From assembly GCF_030272615.1 (NCBI RefSeq), contig NC_081414.1, positions 333,359,427-333,423,426 of the forward strand: a DNA stretch of 64,000 nucleotides, written 5' to 3'. Source of the DNA: Cryptomeria japonica. Lineage: Eukaryota > Streptophyta > Pinopsida > Cupressales > Cupressaceae. A program made the position numbers and the translations under genes. The notes beneath the pieces were generated by a model, which saw nothing but the letters and a program-made list of their open reading frames with translations, did no database searches and was not told the DNA's origin. Below are positions 11,719 to 22,962 of this stretch, piece after piece; position 1 is the first letter of the stretch; each line of letters begins with the position of its first letter.

Positions 11719-12916
11719 CTATACTTTCTTCATGTCTTCTTGAACTATTTCAACATCTATTTCTCCTTCTTGAGTGACCAGTATATCATTAGATATACTT
11801 TTTCTGATTCTGCAGAATCTTGCAATGTGACCCAGTTTGTTGCAGTGATAGCAAACAAGTACAGGTGTTCTCCAAGGTCCATTGTACATGTTTCCATTCT
11901 TCCTTTTGCATGTTGCAGCAGTGTGACCATGACCATGATAGATCATACAACTTTCTCTCCATCCAGTTGCCGCTTGATGACCACCGCTTCTTGATTGATG
12001 GTTGAGGATATTAAACCAGTTGTGGTTCCGGTTCATAAAAGATTTAGGACCAGTTCCTTTGGTCCTCTAAGGATATCTTCCGATGTTATCCATTATAGAC
12101 CTACATTCAAATGCTCTATACCCAAACTTGTTGCATGCATAACAATGACCATTGAACTTATTGGATCTAGGTATATTGTTGATAAAATAAGGAAAATTAT
12201 TGTAAGCTTTGCTCTTACACACATTGGCAGTGTGTCCTTCTTTAAGACAGTTAAAGCAAACAGGTTTGAATTTTTGCTTACCTTTTCCTTTGAGTGTCGG
12301 TTGCTTCTTTGATGCTTCAGCATTTGTCCTTGACGATTCTCCTTCCTCATGTTCAAAAAAACCATTGGTATTCTTTGCCGGTCTAGATGATTCAAGCTTT
12401 TGCTCTAGCCTGACTGTACTTTTGCCAAACTTAGCTAGTATTTCCTTTGATTCAAAGAGTTCTTTGGAAATAGCAGTGTTTGTCTCCATAAGACCTGCAT
12501 TTTCTGAGATGGCAATGTTTAGTTCTCCTTGCATGTCTTCTTTCTCCATTCTACTCTCATGAAGGCGAGCAGTTAGTGCACTAATCTCTTGTTTCAACTT
12601 GGAGATCTCATGATCTCTGTCTTTTACCAGATCTTCAGCCTTTCTCTGGTTCTCAAGTTCTTGACTAAACCGAATACTCAGCCCTTCCAACTCCTTTCTC
12701 AGATTAGAGTTTGAATCATTCAGCTTATTCACTTCAACAATCATAGCTTCCATGTTAGCTTCATCTTCAGAACTACTTTCAGATAGTTCCATCAGCCTCT
12801 CTGCATGTTCTCTTCTTTTTGCTTAAGATGCCTTGTATTTGACCATAAGATCATCATAGGCTTGCTCAGACTTAGTGAGCCGTTGAGTAAGTTCCCTCAA
12901 TGTGTATTCTCCCATA
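11719..12916 (-). pseudogene. ORF1 of element B, gag-like coiled coil with four zinc-knuckle motifs
   Basis: One frame runs from ATG 12916 (MGEYTLRELTQRL) to 11719, broken by stops at 12823-12825 and 12067-12069. The N-terminal half is heptad-rich coiled coil (for example ENQRKAEDLVKDRDHEISK). Four CCHC-type motifs follow: CFNCLKEGHTANVC, CYACNKFGYRAFEC (His replaced), CMIYHGHGHTAATC (second Cys replaced) and CYHCNKLGHIARFC. The last is followed by an acidic tail. CCHC knuckles bind RNA in retroelement gag proteins, so packaging of the element's RNA is the likely role. There is no recognisable copia gag core before the knuckles, unlike A and C. Confidence 0.75.
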
Positions 12917-12950
12917 TCTCTTTCCAAGTGGTTAAACTTATAGAAAGGTT

Positions 12951-12963
12951 GGCTCTGATACCA
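12951..12963 (-). other. Primer binding site of B
   Basis: The minus strand reads TGGTATCAGAGCC, starting 2 nt after the 5' LTR. It is complementary to the 3' end of initiator methionine tRNA, as in most plant copia elements. Confidence 0.9.
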
Positions 12964-12965
12964 AT

Positions 12966-14166
12966 TGATGAATACTAAGAGGGGGGGGTGAATTAGTATG
13001 CCAAAAATCTTTCCACTAAAACACTTACATAATCTAGAGATAAACTGGTAAAGCAGTCTAACAATCAAACCGATTATCACACATACAAACCAAAATGCGA
13101 ATAAACCATTCACCCACAAAAGCAATACAACCATAACACAAGATATTTGATGTGGAAACCCAACTGGGAAAAACCACGGTGAGATGGAACTCACAAGTCA
13201 CTATCTGCAGAATAGAAACCAGACTAGTTAAGGTCAAACCGGTTAAGGTCTTACAATGTTCTTCACCAGAACAGATCCTGTTAAGAATCTCAATCTCTGT
13301 TAGGAGATAATTCTGATTAAAGACTACCTTGTTAGAGGATTTTAGATTCACATGAGTGAACCACCTTGTTAGAGGATTTTACAAAGGCTTTGAGGCCTAC
13401 CCGGTTAAGGGCTACAAACTTGTCAAAGATGTGAGTAATCAACAAGTGTTTGATCTATCTATTAGCACAAACTACTTGGTTAGATCCAGTATGCTCACAG
13501 CTAATGCATTCCAGCATTACTTTAGTCTTCTCTACCTCACTCTAAGTTACAACTTGATCTCCTCTCATAAGATTGCTCTACTCTTTCACCTTAAACCCTA
13601 GCTCAACATAAACCCTATTCACAGCTCTTTCAACAACTTTTAAAACCCTAGACATGATGTCCTTTTAAAGGAATCTGATTTCATGTCGGTCCAATAGGAT
13701 TACATTACAATTTCCTAGGTTCAGTGAATCTAGACATACTCAGTAACACGACACAAGAATCACCGTTAATGTGTCAGCACCATCAAACAATCGGTGGATT
13801 GGTAACTCATCACAAAATGCCGGTTGGTAACTCATCACAGAGTGTTACCAGTTCATACAAAATGTCGGTTGCCGGTTTGACAAAAATGCCGGTTGCCAGT
13901 TTGACAAAAATGAAGACTGGTAAGAATGTGTTGTGCCGCTTTGCTTCCTTGTACCACTTGTGATCTGCGAACCGCTTGGGGTCGACATGCCGCTTCAGAC
14001 CGGGAAAACACATTTTGCAAAATCACTACTAGTCTAAAGACTAGAGTACAACATACTGGTTGGAATAAATACCGGTTGAGCATGAGCTCATACATATAAA
14101 GGGGATCTCAATAGAAGTGTGTGTCCATCAATGACAATCACAACATAAACATCAAAAATGCCAACA
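12966..14166 (-). repeat. 5' LTR of element B
   Basis: This 1201-bp LTR is the partner of 6360-7546. It carries the hairpin ATACTAA (12972-12978) / TTAGTAT (12993-12999) around a G-run, a CCACGGTGAG block near 13174, and the same short GCCGGTTTGACAAAAATG repeat near 13870. The plus-strand end CCAACA abuts the ATACT target duplicate at 14167. Confidence 0.88.
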
Positions 14167-14171
14167 ATACT

Positions 14172-15262
14172 CATGTGAAAGTTGCTAAGTTGCAGAGCTT
14201 GAAAGGAAAGTATGAGATGTTGAAGATGGATGAAGATGAGAACTTTACCTCCTTTATGTAGAAAGTGAATGAGTTGGTATTTAATATCAGATGTGCTAGT
14301 GGAGTATTGGAAGAATCTGAGATTGTTTCTAAGATGTTGAGATGCTTGCCTCCTGTTTACAAGCATAAGGCTGCTGGTATTGAAGAGATCCAGACTGTGA
14401 CAAATGTGAATAGAGACATGCTAATTGGAAAACTTGCTACTTTTGAGTTGAGCAAATTTGGTGAAGCCCCCCCTAAGTCTGAATTTGTATTCAAAGCTAC
14501 TGTATCCAGGAAGCAAAAATATGATTCGGGAGAAAGTTCTACAAGGGTGTCCAGATATGAGAAGGAGACGAGAGAGATAGAAGAAGATGAGAGAGTTCGT
14601 GAAGAGCTTGAAGCCCTGATTTCTAGAAGATTACCTAAAGGTGTCGGTAAGTATGAGGGTAAGCTACCTCTTAAATATTTTTCATGCAATAAGATAGGAC
14701 ATTTTTCCTCAAGGTTTCCAGAAAGAAATAATTCCTAAGAAGCCATTGAATCCATATAAGCCTAAATATCATAAGAAGTGTTATTTTGCTGCTGATGAAG
14801 GTGTGACAGATGATGAGTTTGAGAAGGGAAATTCACCCGATGAATGGTGTTCATTTCTATCAAGGAAGATGATCTAGTGACTGTTGATTCTACTAGATGC
14901 ATTGTTGAAGAGAAAGCTTTGGCTACTAAAGTTGAAGAGAAAGTTGAATGGGTTATTGACAATGGTTGCTTTCATCATATGACAGGTGATAAGAGTAAAT
15001 CTATATGGAAAAGTATGATGATGGTGTAGTAAGGTTTGGAGATGACAAAGTTGGTATAATTTGTGGTAGAGGTTCTATTTCTCTTGATGGTAAGCATAAC
15101 ATTGAATGTTAAAGGTCTAAAGCATAATCTTTTAAGTGTTGGATAGATGGTTGATAAGGGTTATGATTTGCAATTCAAGAATTTGGAAAATGTAAGATCT
15201 TGAGTAGCTCTGAAATTGAGATTGCTTCAGGTACAAAGACTAAAGGTAATTGTATACACATA
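14172..15262 (+). pseudogene. Copia gag C-terminus, protease signature and pre-integrase region (element A)
   Basis: Continues the gag cut by B. The pattern VAKLQSLKGKYEMLKM and PPVYKHKA is typical of plant copia gag. A zinc knuckle is degenerate: CNKIGHFSSRF keeps only one Cys and the His. A frame change follows near 14735 and another near 14845. The protease site reads IDNGC (near 14960), where active elements have D-S/T-G, so it is probably inactive. Similarity to the pre-integrase region (YDLQFKN, then TKTKGN) ends at about 15262, with further stops. The remaining pol is absent from this strand. Confidence 0.75.
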
Positions 15263-15265
15263 AAA

Positions 15266-16080
15266 ATGGCTATGAGCAATTAAATAAATATTTAATATTT
15301 ATTTAATATTTTTCTTCTATTAAATAGTTAATTTGAAAAGATTAATTTATTTAATTCATTTCATGTCCTTCTATTAATTAATTTAATTGAAACATTTTAT
15401 TAATTAATTCACTTATCCTTTTCCTCTAATCAATCAATTAAATATCTAATATTTAATGGTTATTCTTTTATCCTATAGTCTCAAATATTAAATGATTTCT
15501 TAATTATTTAATCCATTTTCCAACTCATCCTTCCATCTACACTTCATCTTTCCTTTGCCAACTCATCTATCATGTGGCTAAATTAATTCAAGAAAATTAA
15601 AATAAATAAAACATTTATTAGCCACTTATCTTCAACCTCCAAAATAAATGAAATATTGTGTACATACACATATTTCTTAACCTTCTTCTATATTCTCTCC
15701 AACATCCCTACATCTTAGGAAGGACTTGAGTCCACTTGTCCTCTCACGCCTAAATCTTCTCCAGTCATCCCTAGATTCCCTCAGTCAGCAACCTAGTCAA
15801 GGTGAGATGAGTGACACTTGTCTTCTCCTTCCCCCTTTCTCTCCACCTTCACCTTTGCTCACAACCATCCAAATCTATAGAGTTGATCATGACCATTGAT
15901 CTAGGCCACATCATCTTATCCTCTAAAAGTCTATAAATGTGGGAGTTTGAGTTGAGAAAGAGTTAGTCTTCAAGTGAGTTTTCAAGTTAAAAATTTGTGA
16001 AAACTTATGCATCCATTATTTTTAATCTTGAAGCAATTAGCATTTCTCATTTAGCATAATCATTAAGCATTGCATATCAT
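15266..16080 (+). other. AT-rich unassigned segment with promoter-like sequence between A and C
   Basis: No coding similarity. The left half is rich in AATTAATTTAAT-type runs. Near the right end is CTATAAATG (15931-15939), followed by a GAGTTGAGAAAG leader-like stretch, an arrangement common in plant LTRs. I could not define TG...CA ends or a target duplication, so a solo LTR is possible but unproven. The left edge is also where copia A stops abruptly and may be a rearrangement breakpoint. Confidence 0.4.
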
Positions 16081-16994
16081 AGTATCAGATATGATATCAT
16101 ATACTAACCAGTATCTTATCTCCTTTAGATTTGAGATATATGTTGATATCTTCACTGGTTCTCTGAAAAACCTATCTTCATCAGGTGTGAATGAAGCCTT
16201 TCATACTATGCTCTTGGTGCTTTCTTTAACCCATATAGTGCCTTGTGCAATTTGCATACCATGTCTTTTTCATCAGTCAAAGCATAACCATCTGGCTTCT
16301 CAATGTATACTTCTTCTTCCAGTATTCCATTAAAAAATGTCGACTTCACATCCATCTGATATACTTTGAATCCCTTATGTGCTGCAAATGCAAGTAAAGT
16401 CCTAACACCTTCAAGTCTAGCAACTAGTACAAAATTCTCAACATAATCTTCTTCTTCTTCCTGTGCATAGCCTTTCCAAACCAATCTAGCTTTGTTTCAG
16501 ATTACTATACCATCTTCATTCAGTTTGTTCCTAAATACCCACTTAGTACCTATCACATTTTTATTCATCGATCTGGGTACTAGGGTCCATGTATTATTCT
16601 TCTCAATTTGATCAAGCTCCTCCTCCATAGATTTAATCCAATGATCATCTCCAAATGCTTCCTTATCAGTTCTAGGCTCAATAGTGTAGATCATGGAAGA
16701 ATTCTCTCTAATTCTTCTCTTGGTTAACACTCCAACATCCTTATCTCTAATAATCTAGTTAGGATTGTGATTGAGTCTCACATACTTCAGAATAATATGA
16801 TCATTATCTTCAGGTTCTTCTTCTTCATTATCATCTTCTTCTTCTGACTCTACATGTTTTGGTTGAATTGGTACAACGACATTCTCTTTACCAGTTTCAG
16901 GCTTCACTGGTTTTGGTTCCAAAAACAAAATGCAAGGATCTTCATCCTTTTTCTCCACACTGGTTTCCCCTGAGACTTCAGGATACTCATCCAC
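16081..16994 (-). pseudogene. Copia reverse transcriptase, N-terminal half (element C)
   Basis: Contains TRR..NSSMIYTIEPRTDKEAFG, W.KSMEEELDQIEKNNTW, GTKWVFRNKLNEDG, then ARL..KGYAQEE and QMDVKSTFFNG with the first catalytic Asp of RT. EEEVYIEKPDGY and KALYGLKKAPRA follow. This is the canonical copia RT order. The YVDD active site lies just past the point where similarity fails, near 16085, so the enzyme is incomplete. In-frame stops occur near 16755, 16497 and 16206. An acidic linker (EEEDDNEEEEPEDND) precedes the RT domain. Confidence 0.85.
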
Positions 16995-18212
16995 TCAAAC
17001 ATCAGCACTCTCAATGATTCTTTGTGTCCAGTTGTTGTAACATTTGTAGGCCTTACTCTTGGTGGAGTAACCAAGAAATATACCTTCATCACTTTTAGCC
17101 TCAAACTTACTAACATAGTCACCTCTCTTAATAAAATATTTACTTCCAAATATCTTAAAATAACTGACATTAGGTGATCTACCATACCAATATTTATAAG
17201 GAGTCTTATCCTTACCTCTTTTTACCAAAATTTGGTTCATAGTGTAGATAGCTATGCTGACAGCTTCTCTCTAGAAAGTTTTCGCTACACCTCCTTGTAT
17301 CAACATCATTCTAGCAGCTTCAACAACTAACCGATTGTTCCTCTCGGCAATACCATTCTATTGTGGTGTTCTTGGTGTAGAAAGTTGTTGTTTGACACCA
17401 TTTTCTTCACAATATCTATTGAATTCCACAGAAGTGAATTCACCGCCTTGATCAGTCCTCAGACACTTTATTTTCTTGCCACTCTCCTTTTCAGCTAAGG
17501 CCCTGAATGCCTTGAATTTACTAAATTCTTCTAGTTTATCTTTCAAGAATGTGACCCACATCATTCTTGAGAAATCATCAGTGAAGATCATAAAATATTT
17601 GTCACCTTGAATACTTTTAGTCCTTATTGGTCCACAAAGATCTGTATGAACCAAATCTAATAGATGTTCCACTGAAAAAGATTTGCTCTTAAAAGTTGAG
17701 GATTTCATCTTTCCCAACTGATATTCCTTACATAGAGAATTAACCAGTTTGTCCAACTAAAGAAAACCTCTCACTATCTTGGACTTACTCACTTTAATAA
17801 TGTTATCAAAATTTATATGACAAAATCTCCTATGCCAAAGCCAACTATCATCTACTTTAGCAATGAAACAGTCATTGACTTTAGGATTTAGGTGAAACAA
17901 GTTACCTTTAGTCTTCTTTCCGGTTGCAATCAATTCATCTTTTCTCCCATAGATTTTGCACATACCATTCTTAAACTGCAATGGATATCCTTTGTCATTG
18001 AGTTGAGCAACACTCAAAAGATTGTGCTTTAGTCCTTCAACCCAGTAGACATCATCTGCACTGCTCTTCCCATTAAGAGAAATAGTTCCCTTACCTTTTA
18101 CCATGCAGGGTGAGTCATTACCAAATCTCACAACTCCGCCATCAAATTCCTTCAAAGAAAGAAATTTGCTCCGGTCACCAGTCATGTGATGTGAACAACC
18201 ACTATCAATGAT
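16995..18212 (-). pseudogene. Copia protease signature and integrase (element C)
   Basis: The protease signature IIDSGCSHHMTGD lies at about 18177-18211, with the D-S-G triad intact. The pre-integrase zinc region (LWHRRFCHINFDN) follows. The integrase core shows LVHTDLCGPI (first Asp), CLRTDQGGEFTS (second Asp), and an NGIAERNN-type site near 17340 (Glu). Stops lie at about 18212, 17757 and 17355; the last is just before the Glu motif. Integrase inserts the cDNA into host chromosomes. Apart from the stops the catalytic residues are present. Confidence 0.85.
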
Positions 18213-19196
18213 CTAATCATCAGAATTATCCATACAAGAAACTAATGCCTTCTGATCAGATGTCTCCTCTTTAATGGCTACAAAGATAATGTATTCATTA
18301 TCATCACCCTCATATTCCTCATCAGTGATACCACCATCAACTACAATAAGACAATCTCGTTTGCCTTTTCCTTTGTACTTCTTGAACTTCTCTTGCTTGT
18401 GCTCATTATCACCATTAGGACACTTAGCTGCAATGTGTCCAATCTTGTTGCATGCAAAACATTTCAAAGGTAATTTACCTTTGTATTTACTGATACCTCT
18501 AGGCAACCGCTTGGTCAACAATTCTTCAAGCTCAACCAAACTATCTTCATCATCAACTTCTCTGCTAGATCTAGATTCATAACTATGATAGACATCTCTA
18601 TGTTTCCTCATACATGGGCTAGAAACTGAAGCTCTAAATGCAGATTCAAATTTATGAATACTACCATCACAACCATTTAATTCAAAAGCAGTAAGCCTAC
18701 CAATGATGGAATCAAGGGTTACCTTAGTTTTGTCAATCGACTTTAGCTCCTGAATGGTTGCAACTCGGATAGCATAGACTAGTAGAAGGGTTATCAACAC
18801 CTTGCTAACCACTGTGTCATCTTCCACTTTACTACCAACAATCTTGATCTCACCAACTATCTCTTTTATCTTTTGACTATACTATTGAATATTCTCACCT
18901 TCAGCCATCCGCATGTCATCAAACTTTCCTCTTAGACTCTCTTCTTTGGAAATATTCACATGTTCATCACTGCTATAAATCTCTTCAAGTTTCTTCCATA
19001 CCTCATAAGTAGTCTCCAAACCATGGACATCTACATACTCTGCATCAGATAAAGAATTGATAATAGCCTCCAGTGCTTGATTGTTTTCTTGTTGTTCTTT
19101 CTTTTGATCATCAGTCATAATCCCACTAGGTGCAACATATTGAGTACCAACATGTTCCCAGTATTGACTTCCTAGACCCTTAATATAAATTTTCAT
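18213..19196 (-). pseudogene. Copia gag (element C)
   Basis: The frame starts at MKIYIKGLGSQYWEHV (19196), with the gag core ALEAIINSLSDAEYVDVHGLETTYEVW. A stop lies at 18882-18884. The second half has LPRGISKYKGKLPLK followed by an intact zinc knuckle, CFACNKIGHIAAKC, and a lysine-rich tail. It is the structural protein that packages element RNA. The gag of A aligns with it, so A and C are related copia families. Confidence 0.85.
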
Positions 19197-19312
19197 TCTA
19201 TCACTCCATATTATTTAGTTCTCTCTATTAAACTTTGGACCTTCCTTCTTCATCATGTTCTACAAGATCTATACCTCAAGCTGTTAGGCTTAGACCTTAG
19301 AGTACCTAAGAA

Positions 19313-19324
19313 GCTCTGATACCA
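19313..19324 (-). other. Primer binding site of C
   Basis: Minus strand TGGTATCAGAGC, starting 2 nt after the 5' LTR; initiator-Met-tRNA type. Confidence 0.9.
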
Positions 19325-19326
19325 AT

Positions 19327-20743
19327 TGATGGTATGATAAAAGAATAAGGATCTGGTCAACTACTAAGAGGGGGGGGGGGGCGGTGAATCAATAGATAGA
19401 AAAGTGATATAAACTTTCACCAATCTCAGAATCAACCTCTCAAAGCAAACTCTAAACTGACAAGTCAAACCATTGAACTACAAATGCAATATCACTGTCA
19501 AGATAAACCAGTTGACTGTTATAACAGATTAACAATAAACAACTTGAAACTCACAAACATCCAAATACTTTACTGACATAAGTAAAACCTCATTTCAGAT
19601 TGTTGCTGATTAACATAACATATCGAAGTGGATTAAGGAGTTAAGCAATTCAACCATAGTAAACATAACCACAAAAACATTCACCACTTGACACAATATT
19701 TTGATGTGGAAACCCAAATGGGAAAAACCACGGTGGGGATGAATACCCACAAGTATTCTAAACTCTTCTGAAGTTCACCCTATTAGGAGCCAAGCCTGTT
19801 AAAGCTTTACAAAAAAAAGTCATGTCAAGAACAAATCATGTTAGGGACCACCCGGTTAAGGGATTGACTATAATGCCCTATTAAAAGAAATACCTTGTAA
19901 GGAGTAACCTCGGTAGAGGATTTGAAATCCAAGCTAATGTACCACCTGGTTAGAGGATTTGAATAACACTAAGCTTGTTAGAGCTTACCTGGTTAGGGGA
20001 TTTTACTGCTGTAATTGTTAGAAAACAACAAGGGTTTGCTGATCTATTTGAATAGCACTACAATCGCTTGTTTAGATCCTTTTCATGCTCCTATTTGCCT
20101 TTACACAAACTATAGACACATCATCCACTTCGGCAACCACACTCAACCTCAACTACAAATTTTCCAACTCTGAAACAAAACAACTCATCGATCTTATAAA
20201 CAAATCAATAGGTCGGTAACACAACAAAAACCTAATTCTATCATAGAGATTACAAATAAGGCAGTTGAAGTACGACCATTGGATTAACAATCTCTACACA
20301 TAATTCAAGATAGCCTCGACTGCTCCTTGATCACCTCTTCATCGAACTCAGTAACTCATCACGTGGTTTGCATTACATGCAATATACTTTCTCATTCCCA
20401 AGACAAAAACCATTATCTCAATGTGCCAAAAAATATTTGAATCTCTTCTCATACAATATGCATATGTGTAATAATCATTACTGCTCACCATCAGATCATA
20501 AACCAATATAGAAAACTTCATCAGTTAGGGTTTATCATATCAACAGGTAGGGTTTATTGGTTCAATTCTCCAATACTTAGCAATACTGGTTCACTCCACA
20601 AACTCACCTACCAGTTATAGTTCCCTTCACTAGATCTTCCTATCGGTTACAAAACAACATTATAACAACATCATTACTAGTTACAATTGACATCAATGAT
20701 AACATAACATTTCATTAATGAAATCTTGATGCAAATGCCAATA
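19327..20743 (-). repeat. 5' LTR of element C
   Basis: It begins TG at 19327 next to the primer site. Its far end is placed at about 20743 (TGCCAATA), by analogy with the GACATCAATGA motif that lies about 45 bp inside the ends of related LTRs. Only one LTR remains, so the far end is not confirmed by a partner. It holds a G12 run in a hairpin (19361-19395) and the GGAAAAACCACGGTGG block at 19721-19736. Confidence 0.7.
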
Positions 20744-21197
20744 GTTTCTACATATTTTATCTTCAATATCAACACTTTACTTATTCAACTTACAAAAGAG
20801 GATCAAACACATTCCAAACACAATCAATCTACTTAGTATTTAGTCCTTGTATCATTTAGGATTGGATATAGTGGATTCACCCCCAATTTTGAATGTAAAG
20901 TCCTCCAAGTGAAAATCGGCTTAGTGATTTCCCCCTTCCATGTGGTGAATTTGCTAAAGTCCAAATTTTCCACTTTACAACAATATTCACATTAAACTTG
21001 CATTTACACAAAATCACATTATAGGTTCATCACATCACACCCACACAAGGTGAATGTATCTCACACCTTCCAAAGGGTGTAGGGTACCTTATGAGGTATT
21101 ATATTAAAATAAATACTCATAAAATCTCCATTATAATTCTCAATTCTCATCTCAAGTTTAAGCATATAACAAGTAGAATAACACATAATAGCAAGGT

Positions 21198-21286
21198 GGT
21201 ACTCATACCACATAATAATACCATGGGTACTCATACCCCTTTAGTAACAATCTCCTAAAGAAATTATAATCATGGGTACTCATACC
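21198..21286. repeat. Three copies of GGTACTCATACC
   Basis: Exact copies at 21198-21209, 21226-21237 and 21275-21286. The word is palindromic except for its two central bases. The second and third copies are embedded in the longer shared string CATGGGTACTCATACCCCTT. A related form is at 21461. No function assigned. Confidence 0.8.
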
Positions 21287-21683
21287 CCTTCTCGAGAGTG
21301 CCCCACCCTACCCCCAAACAACCCAAGAACATCCTTTATTTTTTCCCATGGAAAGATAAGTTTTATCCTCACATAAACAAAACAATACAATCAATGTGAA
21401 CCGGATTTGAGAAGAAATTCTTTGGCAAAAGACATGCATAAAACTCCAAAAATCCCCACCAGTACTCATACAACCACACAATTAACCAAATAAAATCAAT
21501 AGATTGAAGATCATAAACAATAATAAATGGGAGAACTTAACTCACCTTATTCAATAGGTCTTCTACAACTTTCCCAAATCCTTCTACAGTCTCATCTTCT
21601 CTCTGTTTTCTCCTCTATTTTACCCTTCCCAAAGCTTGAAAAGAAGATGGCCAAAAATTCCCTACAACACTATCCACACCTTA

Positions 21684-21690
21684 TTTTATA
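21684..21690 (-). promoter_or_regulatory. TATA-like site on minus strand
   Basis: The minus strand reads CTATAAAATAAGG at this point, followed by a purine-rich stretch resembling a transcript leader. It could be the promoter of a decayed minus-strand LTR. Weak evidence. Confidence 0.3.
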
Positions 21691-22962
21691 GCCAAGGGGT
21701 TTTAGTATGAGAATGGATGAGATGAGGACAAGTGGCCACTCCTCATTCCTTCCATCCACTCCCCAAAAATGATGCCACATTTATACATCCTCAAACATCC
21801 ACCTACCCTTCCTTTTATACCTTGTCTCTCAAACAATTTGCTCCCAGATGTTGGGAGAAGCCTCCCACCCCTTGGGAGGCAAGAGGTTGAGAGAGGAATC
21901 GTATCCTCTTTAACCACCTCTCCAAATTCGTGTAAGACTTTTATCGTAGTTTTAGAATGGGTAAAAATCATATTTTTTACAATATAGCACCTTAAAAATA
22001 CCTCCAAACCTATACTATACCCCTAGGGATTTTAGTTTCTTTCTCCAAGGGCCTCAATGGGCCAAATAAAGGCCTAAACAACACAAATTATAATTAAGAT
22101 AAATTACCATAAGCCAACACTTAAACTTTATGAATCCTAAGGAATCCAAAAATAAATCAATATCACAACATAGTAACACCAGACAACAAACATACTCAAA
22201 CTCACATATACAAAATGAAACACAATTACAACAATAACAAATGATCCTATCTCTTCCATATGAGAGAGGATATACCATACTATGAAATCACAATAAGGAG
22301 TAGGAGCTCAACCCCGATTGCCCATTAGCATGTACTTGCACACATGAAACGAGCATCAATAATGCATCCATAGATCATATAATCATAACATAATATAATA
22401 TTATGAACTTCATCTAAGGAACAATAAACTTATCTCATCATTATTCATTGAATCAAATTTAAATAAATAAATATGCAACATAAAGCATCACCAAAAGATA
22501 CTAAGCATCACCACCATAAGCAACTAAATAATATCATCCTCATATATATCTAACAAGTTGAATCCTCATTGTAATAACATCATCATAATTGAACTCCTAG
22601 ATCAAGCATATTGAACTTGCTTGTAACATTTTAGCAACAATATGTTAAACACCTCTGATATACAATATAAATGGCCACATTCATTTCAAATGTGGTTCCA
22701 AACACTGGAAAACATAACACATAGGCTACTAATAAAGAAAATTGATCCACAATCATGAATTATACCAAACCAATCTCATCTAGACAAAACATCACATAAT
22801 CAAATAATCTCAACACCAACACTCTCTGTTTAAACGTCTATTTATATAAAACCCAACCTATCTAACAACATCATATCTATGGAAGAACTATGAGTAGACT
22901 TTAAAATATGATCACCCTAATATAACATAATAAAACATGAATGCATAAAATAAAATGGAACT

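Larger units (their letters stand above)
6360..14166 (-). mobile_element. Element B: non-autonomous two-ORF LTR retrotransposon inserted in A
   Basis: B is bounded by LTRs 6360-7546 and 12966-14166 and flanked by a 5-bp target duplication: ATAGT at 6355-6359 and ATACT at 14167-14171 (one mismatch). Read on the minus strand the order is LTR, Met-tRNA-type primer site, ORF1 (coiled coil plus four zinc-knuckle-like motifs), a spacer with promoter-like signals, ORF2 (large, unrecognised), polypurine tract, LTR. No protease, integrase, RT or RNase H motif is present in its 5.4-kb interior. It must have been moved by enzymes from another element, and copia D-type elements are the likely source. Confidence 0.88.
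4642..15265 (+). mobile_element. Element A: 5' part of a Ty1/copia retrotransposon, interrupted by B
   Basis: A has a 5' LTR (4642-5994), a primer site, the start of gag (6051-6354), then element B inserted at 6360-14166. Gag, the protease signature and the pre-integrase region continue to about 15262. Similarity to copia protein stops near 15265. Integrase, RT and the 3' LTR are missing on this side. The LTR family is the same as that of D (22963-24318), which lies in the opposite orientation. The 5 bp before A (AGTTC, 4637-4641) are the reverse complement of the 5 bp before D (GAACT, 22958-22962). This fits A and D being the two ends of one element split by an inversion. Confidence 0.8.
16081..20743 (-). 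mobile_element. Element C: 3'-truncated Ty1/copia retrotransposon
   Basis: Read on the minus strand: 5' LTR (20743-19327), primer site, gag, protease, integrase, and RT up to just past the ALYGLK motif, where similarity ends near 16081. RNase H, polypurine tract and 3' LTR are missing. Gag to RT stays in a single reading frame from 19196 to about 16110, interrupted only by stop codons. The LTR belongs to a different family from A/D, although it shares the CCACCGTGG block and the U5 hairpin. Confidence 0.85.
20744..22962. other. Unassigned repeat-like DNA between C and D
   Basis: No coding similarity on either strand. It contains three copies of a near-palindromic word (21198-21286), a G/C hairpin cluster at 21841-21880 and a minus-strand TATA-like site at 21684-21690. 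The minus-strand reading from 21690 leftward looks like a U3-to-leader transition of an old LTR, but I could not find matching ends. Confidence 0.4.

Noticed and set aside
15266-16080. Solo LTR
   Set aside because: TATA-like and leader-like sequence is present, but no convincing TG...CA ends or target duplication; kept as unassigned.
4642-20743. A and C as one copia element
   Set aside because: LTR sequences differ, orientations are opposite, and both contain gag and the pre-integrase region.
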